Notes: generated from the letters alone by a model not told the origin. A stretch of DNA of 64,000 nt from Anisus vortex (GCA_949126835.1 OX421492.1:40596498-40660497), one strand, 5' to 3'. Shown: positions 12,732-24,446, numbered from the stretch's first letter. Program-made: numbers and translations.

Positions 12732-13370
12732 GTGTATATAGACCACCAAACTCAACAACAGAATACATCTGATCTGTGTAATCAGCTCACAAGCATTGAA
12801 ACAAATCATAAAAATGCTGTAATTTGGATAATTGGCGACTTCAACCTGCCCGAAATTAATTGGAATAACCACTCGATAGAAAAACACCAAAACATAAAAG
12901 AAATAAATGAACGTTTTTTCAATACCATACAAATTCTAAACTTAGAACAAATTAATAAAAAAACAACAAGAAACGATAATATACTAGATTTATTCTTAAC
13001 AAACACACTAGGACTAGTAATAGATTATGAGATAATCCCTGGTCTTTCAGATCATGACATTGTCAGAGTTAATAACAGAATCAAAACCGAAATAGGCAAG
13101 AAACCTAAAAGAATAATTTATCTCTGGAATAAATGTAATACAACAGATCTACATCAAGTAGCAATAAAATTTCAAATTACTTTCCTTAATAAATACAATA
13201 TGAATAGTCCAGTTGAAGATATTTGGCAATTCATAAAAACTAACTTAAAAGCAATAATGGCTCATTTTGTGCCAACAAAACAGACATCAAATAAAATTAA
13301 CAAATGTTGGTTTAACACTAAACTAAAGAAACTGTGTAAACAAAAAGAAAACCTATTTAAAAAAATGTAA
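12732..13370 (+). pseudogene. Endonuclease domain of the non-LTR element
   Basis: This open segment carries the central and C-terminal AP-endonuclease domain that would nick the target site. It shows IIGDFNLPEINW (GDFN at residues 35-38 of the open frame), LDLFLTN, and GLSDHDIV with the catalytic Asp-His pair (residues 106-109). The true start is upstream in another frame, because SVYRPPNST is read one frame over and stops at 12773. The frame ends in TAA at 13370, just after a basic linker typical of the region between endonuclease and RT. It is broken at both ends and not functional. Confidence 0.8.
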
Positions 13371-13649
13371 GGCAACTAACTCAATTAGATTACATAAAAA
13401 ATACCTAAAAATTATACATTTAACTCAGAAACTATACATACAGCTGCAGAATAAATATGTAAACAATGTAATTTCTAAAGATAATAATAAAAATGTATGG
13501 TCCTACATTAAATCAAGAAAAATCGACACTACAAGCATAGCTCCACTAAAGGCCAAAACAATGAAACTTATAACGACAATGAAACTAAAGCTAATACCCT
13601 AAACACGCACTTTGCATCATCTTTTTCTAATCCAGGTGACAAAGAAATC

Positions 13650-14480
13650 TCCATAAATTTAAACAAACTAGAAGAGATAGGAAATATATATGTAGATGAA
13701 AAAGGCATTAAACAACTTCTAATCAACTTAAAAGTAAACAAAGCTTCTGGTCCAGATGAAATACCAGCAAGACTGCTTAAAAAACTAACTAATGAAATAT
13801 CTCCAATCTTTAAAATACTTTTTCAGGCCTCTCTAAACCAGGGCAAAGTGCCCAAAGATTGGAAATTAGCTAATGTAACCCCCCTTAACAAAAAAAGGAG
13901 ATAAATCTGACCCCGGAAATTACAGATCTGTTTCCCTAACAAGCATAACATGTAAAATACTTGAAAATATAATATATAGTAGTATAGTAAATCATCTAGA
14001 CAAACTTAATGCACTGTGCCTACACCAACATAGCTTCAGGAAAAGAATATAAAACACATTAGTTAGGCCTATACTAGAATATGCAACACCTGTATGGGAC
14101 CCATCAACTAAAGAAAACATTAAAAAATTAGAACAAATCCAAAAAAAGAGCTGCAAGGTTCATAACTAGTGAATATTCCAAATTAACAAGAGTAACACCA
14201 TTAGTCAAATCACTAAACCTAGAAACACTAGAGGACAGAAATGCAAAGAGTAAAGTAGTAATAATACATAAGGCATTAAACTCTAATTTAGAAATACAAC
14301 CCAATAACAACCTGTTGCAATGCTCAGATAAACATAAAGACAAAAACACTTTCCTTGTCCCTTATGCGGGAACAAATACATATAAGTACTATTTTTTCCG
14401 AGTGGCATTGGGGCATGGAATGGGTTGACTGAACAAACCAGGAAAACCAGTAACATCATATAAAACATCAATAAAAATGC
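13650..14480 (+). pseudogene. Reverse transcriptase remnants of the non-LTR element
   Basis: The RT N-terminal region (KASGPDEIP, VPKDWKLANVTPL, then GNYRSVSLTSITCKILE after a frameshift in an A-run near 13890) runs up to SFRK at about 14043. The sequence then jumps directly to a C-terminal motif, LEYATPVWDPSTKENIKKLE, that normally lies some 200 residues further on. All catalytic RT blocks (the A block and the YADD block) are deleted. A further frame change near 14145 follows. Confidence 0.8.
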
Positions 14481-14540
14481 AAGACTAGACTCGGACCACG
14501 GATGAGCATAGGACGCAATACTCTTCTTTATAGAAGGAGC

Positions 14541-15446
14541 GTCTGTAATGTATAAGATAAGTGTTTGCTTTTTAAAACGTTACTTTTAACTAATCTATAA
14601 CTATTTCAAGAACAAGCTTAATTTATTTTATGAATTGCCGTCCCTTGCGCGGGTTGTTCTGGCGCTGGACGTTTTTGCGCAGGACGTTTTGGCGCTGGAC
14701 GTTTTGAACAGAATTTAACATGAAACTCTGGAAGAGACATCAATGAATTCTTCTATTCAGGAAGACTAGTGGAACATTTTTTTTCACAAGACCGTGTAAT
14801 CAGAATAGAAACTTTTTAATAAATTTTAACTTTTTATACTGAATTAATTAATTTATAACTTATGCAGATTCTTTTTAAGAAAAACGTTTGTTATTCCTTA
14901 GCGTCAAATCGGCCGCGTCAAAACGTCTTGCTACGTGAAAACGGTGAACGACACATTTAATTGTCATTTTAGTCATTTTGCTTTTACTTTCCACTTTTAA
15001 TAACTACGTTTCCCGTCGATATCTTGGTTCAAAGTTCAAAGTCATCTTATATGTAAATGAAGCTCTCTCTTTCCTTCACTGTTTGATGATGTCATGTCTA
15101 GGGTCTCCAACTTGTTTTAATTTACTATTTTATAATTTCCGTACATTCAGTCACTTTCATTAGTCTCATCAATAGGAACACGTTTTTGTAGAAAACAATG
15201 TACAATTTTATTAACTGGAAATAGTATGTACAAAATAAAGAAATAAGCTCAAAATTTAAAAATAATAGATCTATGTCTTGATTAGTACACGCGCATCGTC
15301 AGAACTCCAGTGAATTAAATAGAATGAATTATATTGGTCCCAGGGATGGGAATGGTCATCCAAATCATGATTTTGTTGATCACCAGGTTTCAGCCAGGAT
15401 TAAGCCAACGTGGGTGGACGTCACCATTTAATTTAATATTTTGGAA
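14541..15446. other. Gene-free stretch with ggacgttt repeats
   Basis: No gene is seen. At 14640-14705 a short motif, ggcgctggacgtttt, recurs three times imperfectly. A loosely inverted counterpart (cgtcaaaacgtc) lies near 14913-14930. These may be the subterminal ends of a small DNA element, but I cannot define its limits. Confidence 0.4.
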
Positions 15447-16245
15447 TTCATTAGTCCCCTTTCTTCTTGGACAATGAAGGGGCATAGTCCACTTTCTTCT
15501 TGGACAGTGAAGGGTCATAGTACCCTTTCTTCTTGGACAATGAAGGGGCATAGTCCACTTTCTTCTTGGACAATGAAGGGTCACAGTCCAATTTCTTCTT
15601 GGACAATGAAAGGTCATAGTCCCCTTTCTTCTTGGACAATGAAGGGTCACAGTCCAATTTCTTCTTGGACAATGAAGGGTCACAGTCCAATTTCTTCTTG
15701 GACAATGAAGGGGCATAGTCCACTTTCTTCTTGGACAATGAAGGGTCACAGTCCAATTTCTTCTTGGACAATGAAAGGTCATAGTCCCCTTTCTTCTTGG
15801 ACAATGAAGGGTCACAGTCCACTTTCTTCTTCGACAGTGAAGGGTCATAGTCCCCTTTCTTCTTGGACAGTGAAGGGTCATAGTACCCTTTCTTCTTGGA
15901 CAGTGAAGGGTAATTGTCCACATTCTTCTTGGACAGTGAAGGGTCATAGTCCACATTCTTCTTGGACAGTGAAGGGTCATAGTCCCCTTTCTTCTTGGAC
16001 AGTGAAGGGTCATAGTCCACATTCTTCTTGGACAATGAAGGGGCATAGTCCACATTCTTCTTGGACAGTGAAGGGTCATAGTCCACATTCTTCTTGGACA
16101 ATGAAGGGGCATAGTCCACATTCTTCTTGGACAGTGAAGGGTCATAGTCCACATTCTTCTTGGACAGTGAAGGGTCATAGTCCACATTCTTCTTCGACAA
16201 TGAAGGGGCATAGTCCACATTCTTCTTGGACAGTGAAGGGTCATT
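15447..16245. repeat. 33-bp minisatellite, about 24 copies
   Basis: The unit includes ttcttcttggacaatgaagg and continues with a variable gg(g/t)catagtccact or aat part. Left-hand units carry 'ccact' or 'ccaat' endings and right-hand units 'ccacat', so variants are regionally sorted. The period is 33 bp (11 codons), so three overlapping open frames of 250-320 codons appear on the two strands. None starts or ends like a gene. Confidence 0.95.
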
Positions 16246-16881
16246 GTTTTTTTCACTTTCTATTTATAACAAAAGTTGCTCACAACATTAAACAGCAAAC
16301 CAATAATCTTACAATTGAAACAAAACAAAATGACTTTCATCAAGTTTTCATCCCTAGCGTATCGCTCTATCACGGGGTCACTTTAATATCCGAGTGAGCA
16401 CTAGATTGTAACACACTCTTTAAAAAAAAAATAACCAACTTCTTTCCAATGTGAGTGACGGTGTCTTGCAACGAAATGATTTCAAACTAAATAAATGTAG
16501 GATACAAAGAAACGAAATAAAACAGATCAGATAGTAAAATAAAATTGAAATGAGGGCAGAACCCTATAACCCCAGGAGTGGGTGAAGGAGGGGGCGGGGT
16601 CAATGGGGGCACATTACAAGTCCATAGCATCAATACCTAAAAACGGATGACTACTCCCAGGTGAATTGCCAGAACTCCTAACCTCTTGTTGTACGTAGCA
16701 TCTTGGTGTCCGGCTGGGGGTGATGGAAGGTGCGGCTATTCATTAAAGTGGTAAAACGTAACACTTGCATTGTATGTTGGATTGAAATTGAAAGGAAATA
16801 TTTTTTTTACACTGAAACTATCTAACCCGTTTTGTGAAATATATTTTATTTACCTCCATTTTGTTATTGGCAACCACTTTC
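16246..16881. other. Gene-free stretch between two arrays
   Basis: No gene or repeat is recognised. A modest GC-rich patch lies at 16560-16620. Confidence 0.5.
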
Positions 16882-18075
16882 TTAAATCCACTGTATTATT
16901 GGCGCAAAGTGTCTTATTTAAGTCAACTGTATTATTGGCGCACACTGTCTTATTTAAGTCAACTGTATTATTGGCGCACACTGTCTTATTTAAGTCAACT
17001 GTATTATTGGCGCAAAGTGTCTTATTTAAGTCAACTGTATTATTGGCGCAAAGTGTCTTATTTAAGTCAACTGTATTATTGGCGCACACTGTCTTATTTA
17101 AGTCAACTGTATTATTGGCGCAAAGTGTCTTATTTAAGTCAACTGTATTATTGGCGCAAAGTGTCTTATTTAAGTCAACTGTATTATTGGCGCACACTGT
17201 CTTATTTAAGTCAACTGTATTATTGGCGCAAAGTGTCTTATATAAGTCAACTGTATTATTGGCGCAAAGTGTCTTATTTAAGACAACTGTATTATTGGCG
17301 CAAAGTGTCTTATTTAAGTCAAATATATTATTGGCGCACACTGTCTTATTTAAGTCAACTGTATTATTGGCGCAAAGTGTCTTATTTAAGTCAACTGTAT
17401 TATTGGCGCAAAGTGTCTTATATAAGTCAACTGTATTATTGGCGCAAAGTGTCTTATTTAAGTCAACTGTATTATTGGCGCACACTGTCTTATTTAAGTC
17501 AACTGTATTATTGGCGCAAAGTGTCTTATTTAAGTCAATTGTATTATTGGCGCAAAGTGTCTTATTTAAGTCAACTGTATTATTGGCGCAAAGTGTCTTA
17601 TATAAGTCAACTGTATTATTGGCGCAAAGTGTCTTATTTAAGACAACTGTATTATTGGCGCAAAGTGTCTTATTTAAGTCAAATATATTATTGGCGCACA
17701 CTGTCTTATTTAAGTCAACTGTATTATTGGCGCAAAGTGTCTTATTTAAGTCAACTGTATTATTGGCGCAAAGTGTCTTATTTAAGTCAACTGTATTATT
17801 GGCGCACACTGTCTTATTTAAGTCAACTGTATTATTGGCGCAAAGTGTCTTATATAAGTCAACTGTATTATTGGCGCAAAGTGTCTTATTTAAGACAACT
17901 GTATTATTGGCGCAAAGTGTCTTATTTAAGTCAAATATATTATTGGCGCACACTGTCTTATTTAAGTCAACTGTATTATTGGTGCAAAGTGTCTTATTTA
18001 AGTCAACTGTATTATTGGCGCACACTGTCTTATTTAAGTCAACTGTATTATTGGCGCAAAGTGTCTTACATAAGT
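16882..18075. repeat. 36-bp minisatellite, left part (about 33 copies)
   Basis: The unit is 36 bp and contains aagtcaactgtattattggc, followed by one of two tails, gcaaagtgtctta or gcacactgtctta. Minor variants (agacaactg, agtcaaatata, ttatataag) recur together in the same order at three places, about 17240-17340, 17600-17700 and 17850-17945. This shows block duplication. The array is the left part of one array cut by the LTR element at 18076-24446. Confidence 0.97.
18072..18075. other. 4-bp target duplication, left copy
   Basis: AAGT at 18072-18075 is repeated at 24447-24450 on the other side of the LTR element. Removing the element and one AAGT restores the 36-bp repeat in phase (…cataagt|caactgt…). 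Confidence 0.8.
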
Positions 18076-18700
18076 TGTTATGTACCTCTATGATTGACTA
18101 TTATTACGACTCGTTAAATCGGATTCAATGAATATAGTTGTATCTTTATTAGAAGTCTCTAGATTCTGCTAATCTGTAGCCCAAGCTAGGGGTTCCTTGA
18201 CTGACAGGTCTATGCAGTAATGTAGTTATATTCGTGATAATTATCTTCAACACCTTTCTCAACAATGATAGATCAAACAACTCCAGTTGTTGAATAAACA
18301 ATTTTATTTAAATTGTAGACTCAATATAAACGATCAATAAATCTCATCAACTGATGGTAACATAAGTATTTCAACAAAATGACATTATATGTACAAGTAT
18401 TAATATAGCGACTTCACTCTACAAACGTTTAAACTGAACTAACTTTAAGGAGGTCGGAACTTTACCAAGAAAACTATCATCGAAGATTCTACAGGGTCTT
18501 AATACGCATTTTAACCTCTTTCTCTATAATTACTACGATCCAGAATTATCCTCCAATTTCCACGGGGTTGGACGAATTATTTTATTTAAACTGCCCTCAG
18601 GGTATAAAGGTCAAACCTTGGTCGCCTTGGACTCTGATACGCACTTGTTAAGAGGTCAATGCCTTACTACGTCATTCATTTATGACCGAGATTCATAACA
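18076..18700 (-). repeat. 3' LTR of the Gag-protease element
   Basis: 625 bp with TG...CA ends. It is identical to the 5' LTR except for one base at 18377. On the minus strand it contains an AATAAA-type signal (around 18303-18308 on the + strand as tttatt). The purine-rich tract aagggtggtcg (minus strand, 18701-18711) abuts it and fits a polypurine tract for plus-strand priming. Confidence 0.93.
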
Positions 18701-20916
18701 CGACCACCCTTAAAAAGTTTTATAATTATTTCTTTTACATTTTAACAATACAAAAAAAATGTTAATTTTAAGGAATAATTATAAAAGAAAATATTCCGGG
18801 AAAAAATACAATACAGTTCAATTGGCTATTCCACTAATTCAATCAAACTGATAACAATAACATATAATACATGCAATATAAGTTCATCTTATCAAATGGC
18901 TTAACTACAGTCATTCAATCATTCAATTTTTAATTCAAAACAATGGACAATTAAATTGTTTATCTAAATCTTGTATACAAGAAAAATACATAGGGTTAAA
19001 CATTATACAATCTAATAATTTCCATTCCATTATCATTCCACGTTAATAAAAACTCTCTCGTTCATTTAATTATAAACTTAGCTTTTACATTTGTAATCAA
19101 ACAACAAAAGAAAAAATCACTTAATGTCTATGCAGACACGACTTATTTTTTCATAAGGAGAAAAAAAAACAAACGCTCTGATAGAACACATACTAGGCCT
19201 AACTCAATTACAAAACAAAAAAAAATACTAGCCCTGACCTAATTTCACTTTACAACAAAAAATATTATTGCTTCGACAGTATTTTTTTTTTCATGTTTGT
19301 AGCCTGTAGGCTGACTAACATTAGACAACTGTCTGTGACGCGACACAGAAATTGAGGTTAATTCCGCACTCTCTCTCTCTCTTTTTTTTTTTCTTTCTCT
19401 CTCATTCCCTGAATGTTTACATCGCTATGCAAATTTTTACCCTATCACCGCTTTAGGTCAAAAAAAAATTGCTACGCGATTAAATAGTTATCGTATTAAA
19501 TGAGCATTCTTTAACAACTATCATCTCAAAATCAAATTCATTTATGTTATTTTAAGAACATTAAACATAGTCTGTTCACGAATTAAAATAGTTTATAGAC
19601 AATTTCATTAAAAATATTTCAATCTTTCATTTTACCATGACCTTTCGACGTCATTATTTTCTTTTTAAAAGAGTTCACATTGAAACATTCTATCTTTCAT
19701 GCAGACATGGATTTAATTAAAACAAATTTGGTTAATTTACTTAATTAACTATCAATCAAAGCAGATTATATTATCTTCATACAATCTTAGTACTACACAG
19801 TAAGTACTTATTTTCTTTAGATTACATCAAAGACATTTCAAATACAATATTATTGAAGTACAAAAGATAAAAGATTAGAATTTAAAGAGCATAGACTATA
19901 TTTTTTTCAGACAGAAATCAATTTAACAATTTTTACAAAACAATTTCTGGTCTGAATGGTTCCATCTCCCAGCTTTTCAGTTATGGTAAGGTTGGAATCC
20001 ATTGCTCTTTTCCATGTTCCACAAAGGTTTTATTCATTATTCATAGATTCTAGGTTCTCCCGTTCCTCACAGTGTTCAGGTCTATCCAATCTTTTGATTG
20101 TCAGTACAATTCATTCAATCTATTTTAACTCATACAGAAAAAAATAGATTAGTTCTACAATCTTGACATGAAATCCTTAATTAATAATACATTAGTTGAA
20201 CATTGGTATGTCAACATGATAAATTCTCAACCATGAAATTCTCAACCATTCTGGTTTACAGTGTCAAGTCAGTGGCACATATCCTAAATTTATACAAACA
20301 AGGATACAAAGTTTTATTAGTTTCTACTTTTGGTCTGCTTTTCATGTAACAGTATCCTAAAAGTGAAAAATCATATATAATACATTTCTTGCAATTCTTG
20401 TTAGTCATAGTTCTGCCTTGCTGCAACTATTTTTTTTTTTTACCCTTCTTTATCATACATTCAATGATAATAGAACAAATGAATAAATTCACATAGAAGA
20501 AATTTGCATCTTGACTCAGTGCAATTATTTCAACAACAGTACATGATAAAATAAATTTCCATAGTACAATAAAAAACATTTCTCAATACTTTAGTGATAG
20601 AAAAATTCTCTTTTCTCAAAACCATTTACATCTTTTTCAATCAAATTATCCTCTCTGCCAAATGTTTCAATTATCATTTCCAGAGATTCTCAAACACATC
20701 TTATAATCAGTCCACATTTATAATGTCCTCTGATTTAGAAACCAATTCTGCGGATAAAACTGATCTTTTTCTCTTATAGCAATTATTTTAAATGCTCAAC
20801 CTAACAAGTTTGTTTAGAAATATCACACTATAATGATATTTACTCTAACAATACTTTTACTCATTCCTTTTTCTTCACAAGTAAGGGATTTAGTTTTAAA
20901 ATAGTAAGTTTGGTAA
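18701..20916 (-). other. Non-coding 3' region of the Gag-protease element
   Basis: 2.2 kb of AT-rich DNA between the stop codon and the 3' LTR, without a credible frame. In an autonomous relative this interval or the one before it would hold the remaining pol and possibly env. Here only unrecognisable sequence is present. Confidence 0.6.
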
Positions 20917-23655
20917 CTAACTATCAGTGAATTTGTCATTCAATTCATCCTGTACTCCAGGCATAAATTTTACAATTAAGAGTAACAATGTTAACAACAT
21001 CAAGCTTATTCCAATTGTTTTCAGAAGGTAAGGCTTTATCATTTTCAAATGATATAATATTTTTGCCTTTCTTTCATCACACAACAATGGCATCTGCATG
21101 TGAGCAGTGTACAATTTTTTTCTAACAAACACAGTTATGTCAGCCAAAAAATTTATGTACTTATCTAGGTACTTGCTCAGCCCAAGGAGATCCATTTCGG
21201 TCTGCCATGCTTCTTGAAGTAGTTTGAGTGGTCCTCGGACAGTGGGTCCAAAGATTGGTCCATAGGCTCCTCGACTTTCCGGATGGGATTCAGTTGACAT
21301 CTCCTGCTCCAGGCATAAGTTCTTTAGGACTGGATTGAAGAGTTCCGGGGCGAAGTTGGTCCTTCGATCTGTCGGTATGGATTGTGGTAACCCATAGCTT
21401 TTGGTAGTTTCGGTCCAGCTCTCAGCACTCGTTTCTTCAGTGATGCTCCTCCAATCTTCATCTGTACCGGCAACTGCAGGTTTGCATTGTTGTTTGTTCA
21501 TGCTGTGGTCTATCTGTTCATAGACATCAGTAGTAGGAGTTTCTTCATTGTCGACAGCTTTCTCATGTAGCTGTAATAACTCTGGTTCTACTTTCTGTTC
21601 AGCAATCAATTCATTTTGCGATGACTTCTTTGATTGTTCATTTCCTTTCGGACAATCTTCAATCATGGAGAAAATAGTAGTATCAAGTTCTACTTCTTCT
21701 TCCTCTTTCTTCTCTCGTGGGAGAATTTCTTCTTTCTTTTTCTTTTCTTGTGAGAGAATTTCTTCTTTCTTTTTCTGTGGTGTCATACCTTTTATGACAT
21801 CACCTACAGGATAAAGTTCTTTTTCTTTTCCTGTCTCCACAATAGGACTAGGGTTTGGATTTTCCTTCACAATCAGTTCAGGTCTCACCCTCCCTTTCGC
21901 CAAATCATTTGCTAGGATAACGGATATGCCCTCAACAGGAAGTTTTGATATTACTCCAACTGTCACATATCCTGTCACCAAGCCAGATGCGAGGTATATC
22001 CTATGTAGAGGTATTTCTTCTTTCCATTCAAAACCTCTCAATAGGACAGTCTGTCCTGTCAATGTATTATCATTCAATGGTAATACATCTTTAAGCAGCA
22101 GTGTTAATGATGCTCCTGTGTCTCGTAATAGGTTTACGGACTTCAGTGGTCCTTCCTTTTGTAAGGCCACACAACCTTCACTAATGAACGGTTGAAAACT
22201 GCACAGGGTCTCTGTGTCAATTTTATTCTTCCCTTGACCATGACTTTCGGGTGTTATTTCATCTTTCGATGACTTCTGACTCTTTTCCGAGTCAAAAATA
22301 CTTTGGTCTACTTTCTCGTCTCTGTGGACTTGGACAATTAATCCAATAGTAGCCATTCTGTATTTATAATCAGGATATTTATCCTCATTATCTTCAGTTG
22401 TAGATTTCTCTACCTTCTGACTTTTGCTCTCAGGCAAATCCACCCTCAGTGTTTCTGGTTTAGAAGAATCTTTCTTCGAATTCAGTTCGTTTGTATCTTC
22501 GCTTTCTTGTACATTTTGTATTGGTGCATGTCTGACGCACATTACCACTTTATTAGGTCCTTTTTCTTTCCTTATACTCCAACAGTCTTCAATGCTATGT
22601 CCTACTCTTTTACAAAAAGTACATTGGACGTTTTTGTTGACAGGTTTCTTATTAACATCATTTTGTTTCACAAAATGCTCTTTTTCACGATGTTTTTGTG
22701 GTGTGTTTTCTGCTTGCCGTTGTGCCCTATTAAAATTCTTTTCACCAGCTGTCCTATGACACAGTGTATATTGTTCCACTAAATCAGCAGCTTTATGTGG
22801 GTCAGTGATGTCACGCTCGGATAAATACATTCTTACATCCGGCCTCACTTTGTTAATAAAATCCTCTAAAAGAATGATATCTTTCAACTCTTTTAATGTG
22901 GAGATATTTCTGGATTTTATCCACTGGTCCATTAACTTTTCTTCTGCTCGAAGGAAGTCTAAGTGTGTTTGGTAAGGGGACATTGTATACTGACGGAACC
23001 TTTTCCGATAACTTTCCGGTATTTGGTTGTACGCTTTCAGTACAGAATCTTTTATGATTTCATAATCATTTAAATGCTCCTCTTTTAACAATAGAACACA
23101 ATCTCTTGCCCTTCCCTGAGTAAAAGCTTTTCTCACTAATATTCCCCATTTATCTTCTGGGAACTTAAAATCTCTGCAAGAAATTTCAAAGGTCTGGAAG
23201 AAATTAGCTATTTCACTTTCTTTATCAATGTAGGTAGGGACTAGCTTTTTCCATCTGGCCATCTCCACATCATTATGAGATTCTTTTTTAGTAGCTCCTA
23301 TCTTTGCTAGTTCTATTCTTTCCTGACTTTCTGTTTCTCTTTGACTTTTCTTATCTGCCATTTCACGATCAAGACGTTTTTCTTCCATCTCCATCCGTTT
23401 CATTTCTAGTTGAAATCGGAACTGTTCGGACATTGAAGATTTCGACGTCTGACCTTCAACTTGATATCCTTCCGCGCTTGTTTCTACTTTCAACTTTCCA
23501 CTCGCAATCAACACATCTTTTATCTGCTGTGTCAACACAGTCCTCGATGGTGTAGTCTCAGTAACTTCTATCTTCAAGATCTCAGCGATCTCTTTTAACT
23601 TCTTTATTGATAAAGTTTTCAAAACTTCTTCTTCTGGATTTTCAATAAATTCCAT
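20917..23655 (-). CDS. Gag-protease polyprotein with integrase scraps and a C-terminal membrane segment
   Basis: A 912-residue protein of the LTR element, intact from ATG to stop. Residues 14-50 look like a SAP-type helix-extended-helix. Residues 75-115 are a charged coiled coil, and about 135-305 a Gag capsid-like region. A CCHC zinc knuckle runs from C345 to C358 (CTFCKRVGHSIEDC), which would bind genomic RNA. DTGAS at 512-516 is the aspartic protease active site. A Lys/Glu-rich linker (610-750) follows. Residues 754-775 (GLPQSIPTDRRTNF) match the second-Asp region of a Gypsy integrase. At 787-811 HPESRG runs straight into GPTVRGPLKLL, so the segment with the catalytic Glu is deleted. Residues 879-897 are a strongly hydrophobic membrane segment near the C-terminus. 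The frame stays open across these scars, which suggests the chimeric protein is itself propagated. RT is missing. Confidence 0.85.
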   Translation of the reverse strand: MEFIENPEEEVLKTLSIKKLKEIAEILKIEVTETTPSRTVLTQQIKDVLIASGKLKVETSAEGYQVEGQTSKSSMSEQFRFQLEMKRMEMEEKRLDREMADKKSQRETESQERIELAKIGATKKESHNDVEMARWKKLVPTYIDKESEIANFFQTFEISCRDFKFPEDKWGILVRKAFTQGRARDCVLLLKEEHLNDYEIIKDSVLKAYNQIPESYRKRFRQYTMSPYQTHLDFLRAEEKLMDQWIKSRNISTLKELKDIILLEDFINKVRPDVRMYLSERDITDPHKAADLVEQYTLCHRTAGEKNFNRAQRQAENTPQKHREKEHFVKQNDVNKKPVNKNVQCTFCKRVGHSIEDCWSIRKEKGPNKVVMCVRHAPIQNVQESEDTNELNSKKDSSKPETLRVDLPESKSQKVEKSTTEDNEDKYPDYKYRMATIGLIVQVHRDEKVDQSIFDSEKSQKSSKDEITPESHGQGKNKIDTETLCSFQPFISEGCVALQKEGPLKSVNLLRDTGASLTLLLKDVLPLNDNTLTGQTVLLRGFEWKEEIPLHRIYLASGLVTGYVTVGVISKLPVEGISVILANDLAKGRVRPELIVKENPNPSPIVETGKEKELYPVGDVIKGMTPQKKKEEILSQEKKKKEEILPREKKEEEEVELDTTIFSMIEDCPKGNEQSKKSSQNELIAEQKVEPELLQLHEKAVDNEETPTTDVYEQIDHSMNKQQCKPAVAGTDEDWRSITEETSAESWTETTKSYGLPQSIPTDRRTNFAPELFNPVLKNLCLEQEMSTESHPESRGAYGPIFGPTVRGPLKLLQEAWQTEMDLLGLSKYLDKYINFLADITVFVRKKLYTAHMQMPLLCDERKAKILYHLKMIKPYLLKTIGISLMLLTLLLLIVKFMPGVQDELNDKFTDS

Positions 23656-23821
23656 TCTTTAGTTAAACAATTTTTAAGGTAGTAAATTTCCAACTTACGT
23701 TTTTCCAATCGGAAGAATGAATTCAGCGTTATTAGGCTTGCTCAGTAGGTCACGGCTTTACACACAACACAACTTGAATATATGCTTCACTATACAACTA
23801 TATCGGACGCAGCCCGCAAAT

Positions 23822-24446
23822 TGTTATGTACCTCTATGATTGACTATTATTACGACTCGTTAAATCGGATTCAATGAATATAGTTGTATCTTTATTAGAA
23901 GTCTCTAGATTCTGCTAATCTGTAGCCCAAGCTAGGGGTTCCTTGACTGACAGGTCTATGCAGTAATGTAGTTATATTCGTGATAATTATCTTCAACACC
24001 TTTCTCAACAATGATAGATCAAACAACTCCAGTTGTTGAATAAACAATTTTATTTAAATTGTAGACTCAATATAAACGATCAATAAATCTCATCAACTGA
24101 TGGTAACATAAGTATTTCAACACAATGACATTATATGTACAAGTATTAATATAGCGACTTCACTCTACAAACGTTTAAACTGAACTAACTTTAAGGAGGT
24201 CGGAACTTTACCAAGAAAACTATCATCGAAGATTCTACAGGGTCTTAATACGCATTTTAACCTCTTTCTCTATAATTACTACGATCCAGAATTATCCTCC
24301 AATTTCCACGGGGTTGGACGAATTATTTTATTTAAACTGCCCTCAGGGTATAAAGGTCAAACCTTGGTCGCCTTGGACTCTGATACGCACTTGTTAAGAG
24401 GTCAATGCCTTACTACGTCATTCATTTATGACCGAGATTCATAACA
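23822..24446 (-). repeat. 5' LTR of the Gag-protease element
   Basis: 625 bp, one mismatch with the 3' LTR. The sequence just inside it on the minus strand (atttgcgggctgcgtccg) does not begin with TGG, so no standard tRNA 3'-end primer site is evident. Confidence 0.93.

Larger units (their letters stand above)
12669..14540 (+). mobile_element. Decayed non-LTR retrotransposon (CR1/Jockey-like)
   Basis: In order along the + strand I can read three parts. First is an AP-endonuclease domain (SVYRPPNST near 12733, GDFN, SDHD). Second is the start of a reverse transcriptase (NKASGPDEIPARLL near 13735, VPKDWKLA, GNYRSVSLT, HQHSFRK). Third is the C-terminal region (RPILEYATPVWDP near 14065, then the ARF-type segment). 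At least three frame changes occur (near 12770, 13890 and 14145). The RT palm with its catalytic Asp pair is missing between the HSFRK motif and LEYA, at about 14050-14060. No poly-A tail or target duplication is obvious. Confidence 0.85.
18076..24446 (-). mobile_element. Gag-protease-only LTR retrotransposon, 6,371 bp
   Basis: Two 625-bp LTRs bound the element; each starts TGTTATG and ends ATAACA. They differ at one position (a at 18377, c at 24123), so insertion is recent. AAGT duplications flank it. It lies on the minus strand: 5' LTR, a 166-bp leader, a 912-codon ORF (20917-23655), a 2.2-kb non-coding 3' part, a purine-rich tract and the 3' LTR. RT and RNase H are absent and integrase survives only as scraps, so it needs enzymes from another element. 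The integrase scraps resemble Ty3/gypsy elements. Confidence 0.93.

Noticed and set aside
14640..14950. DNA transposon with ggacgtttt subterminal repeats
   Set aside because: The inverted similarity is weak and I could not define termini or a target duplication.
15390..16397. Three overlapping frames of 255-318 codons
   Set aside because: Translation of the 33-bp minisatellite in different frames. No evidence of a real protein.
21548..23555. Plus-strand frames of 83-111 codons opposite the Gag-protease ORF
   Set aside because: Antisense shadows of the 912-codon ORF without domain content.
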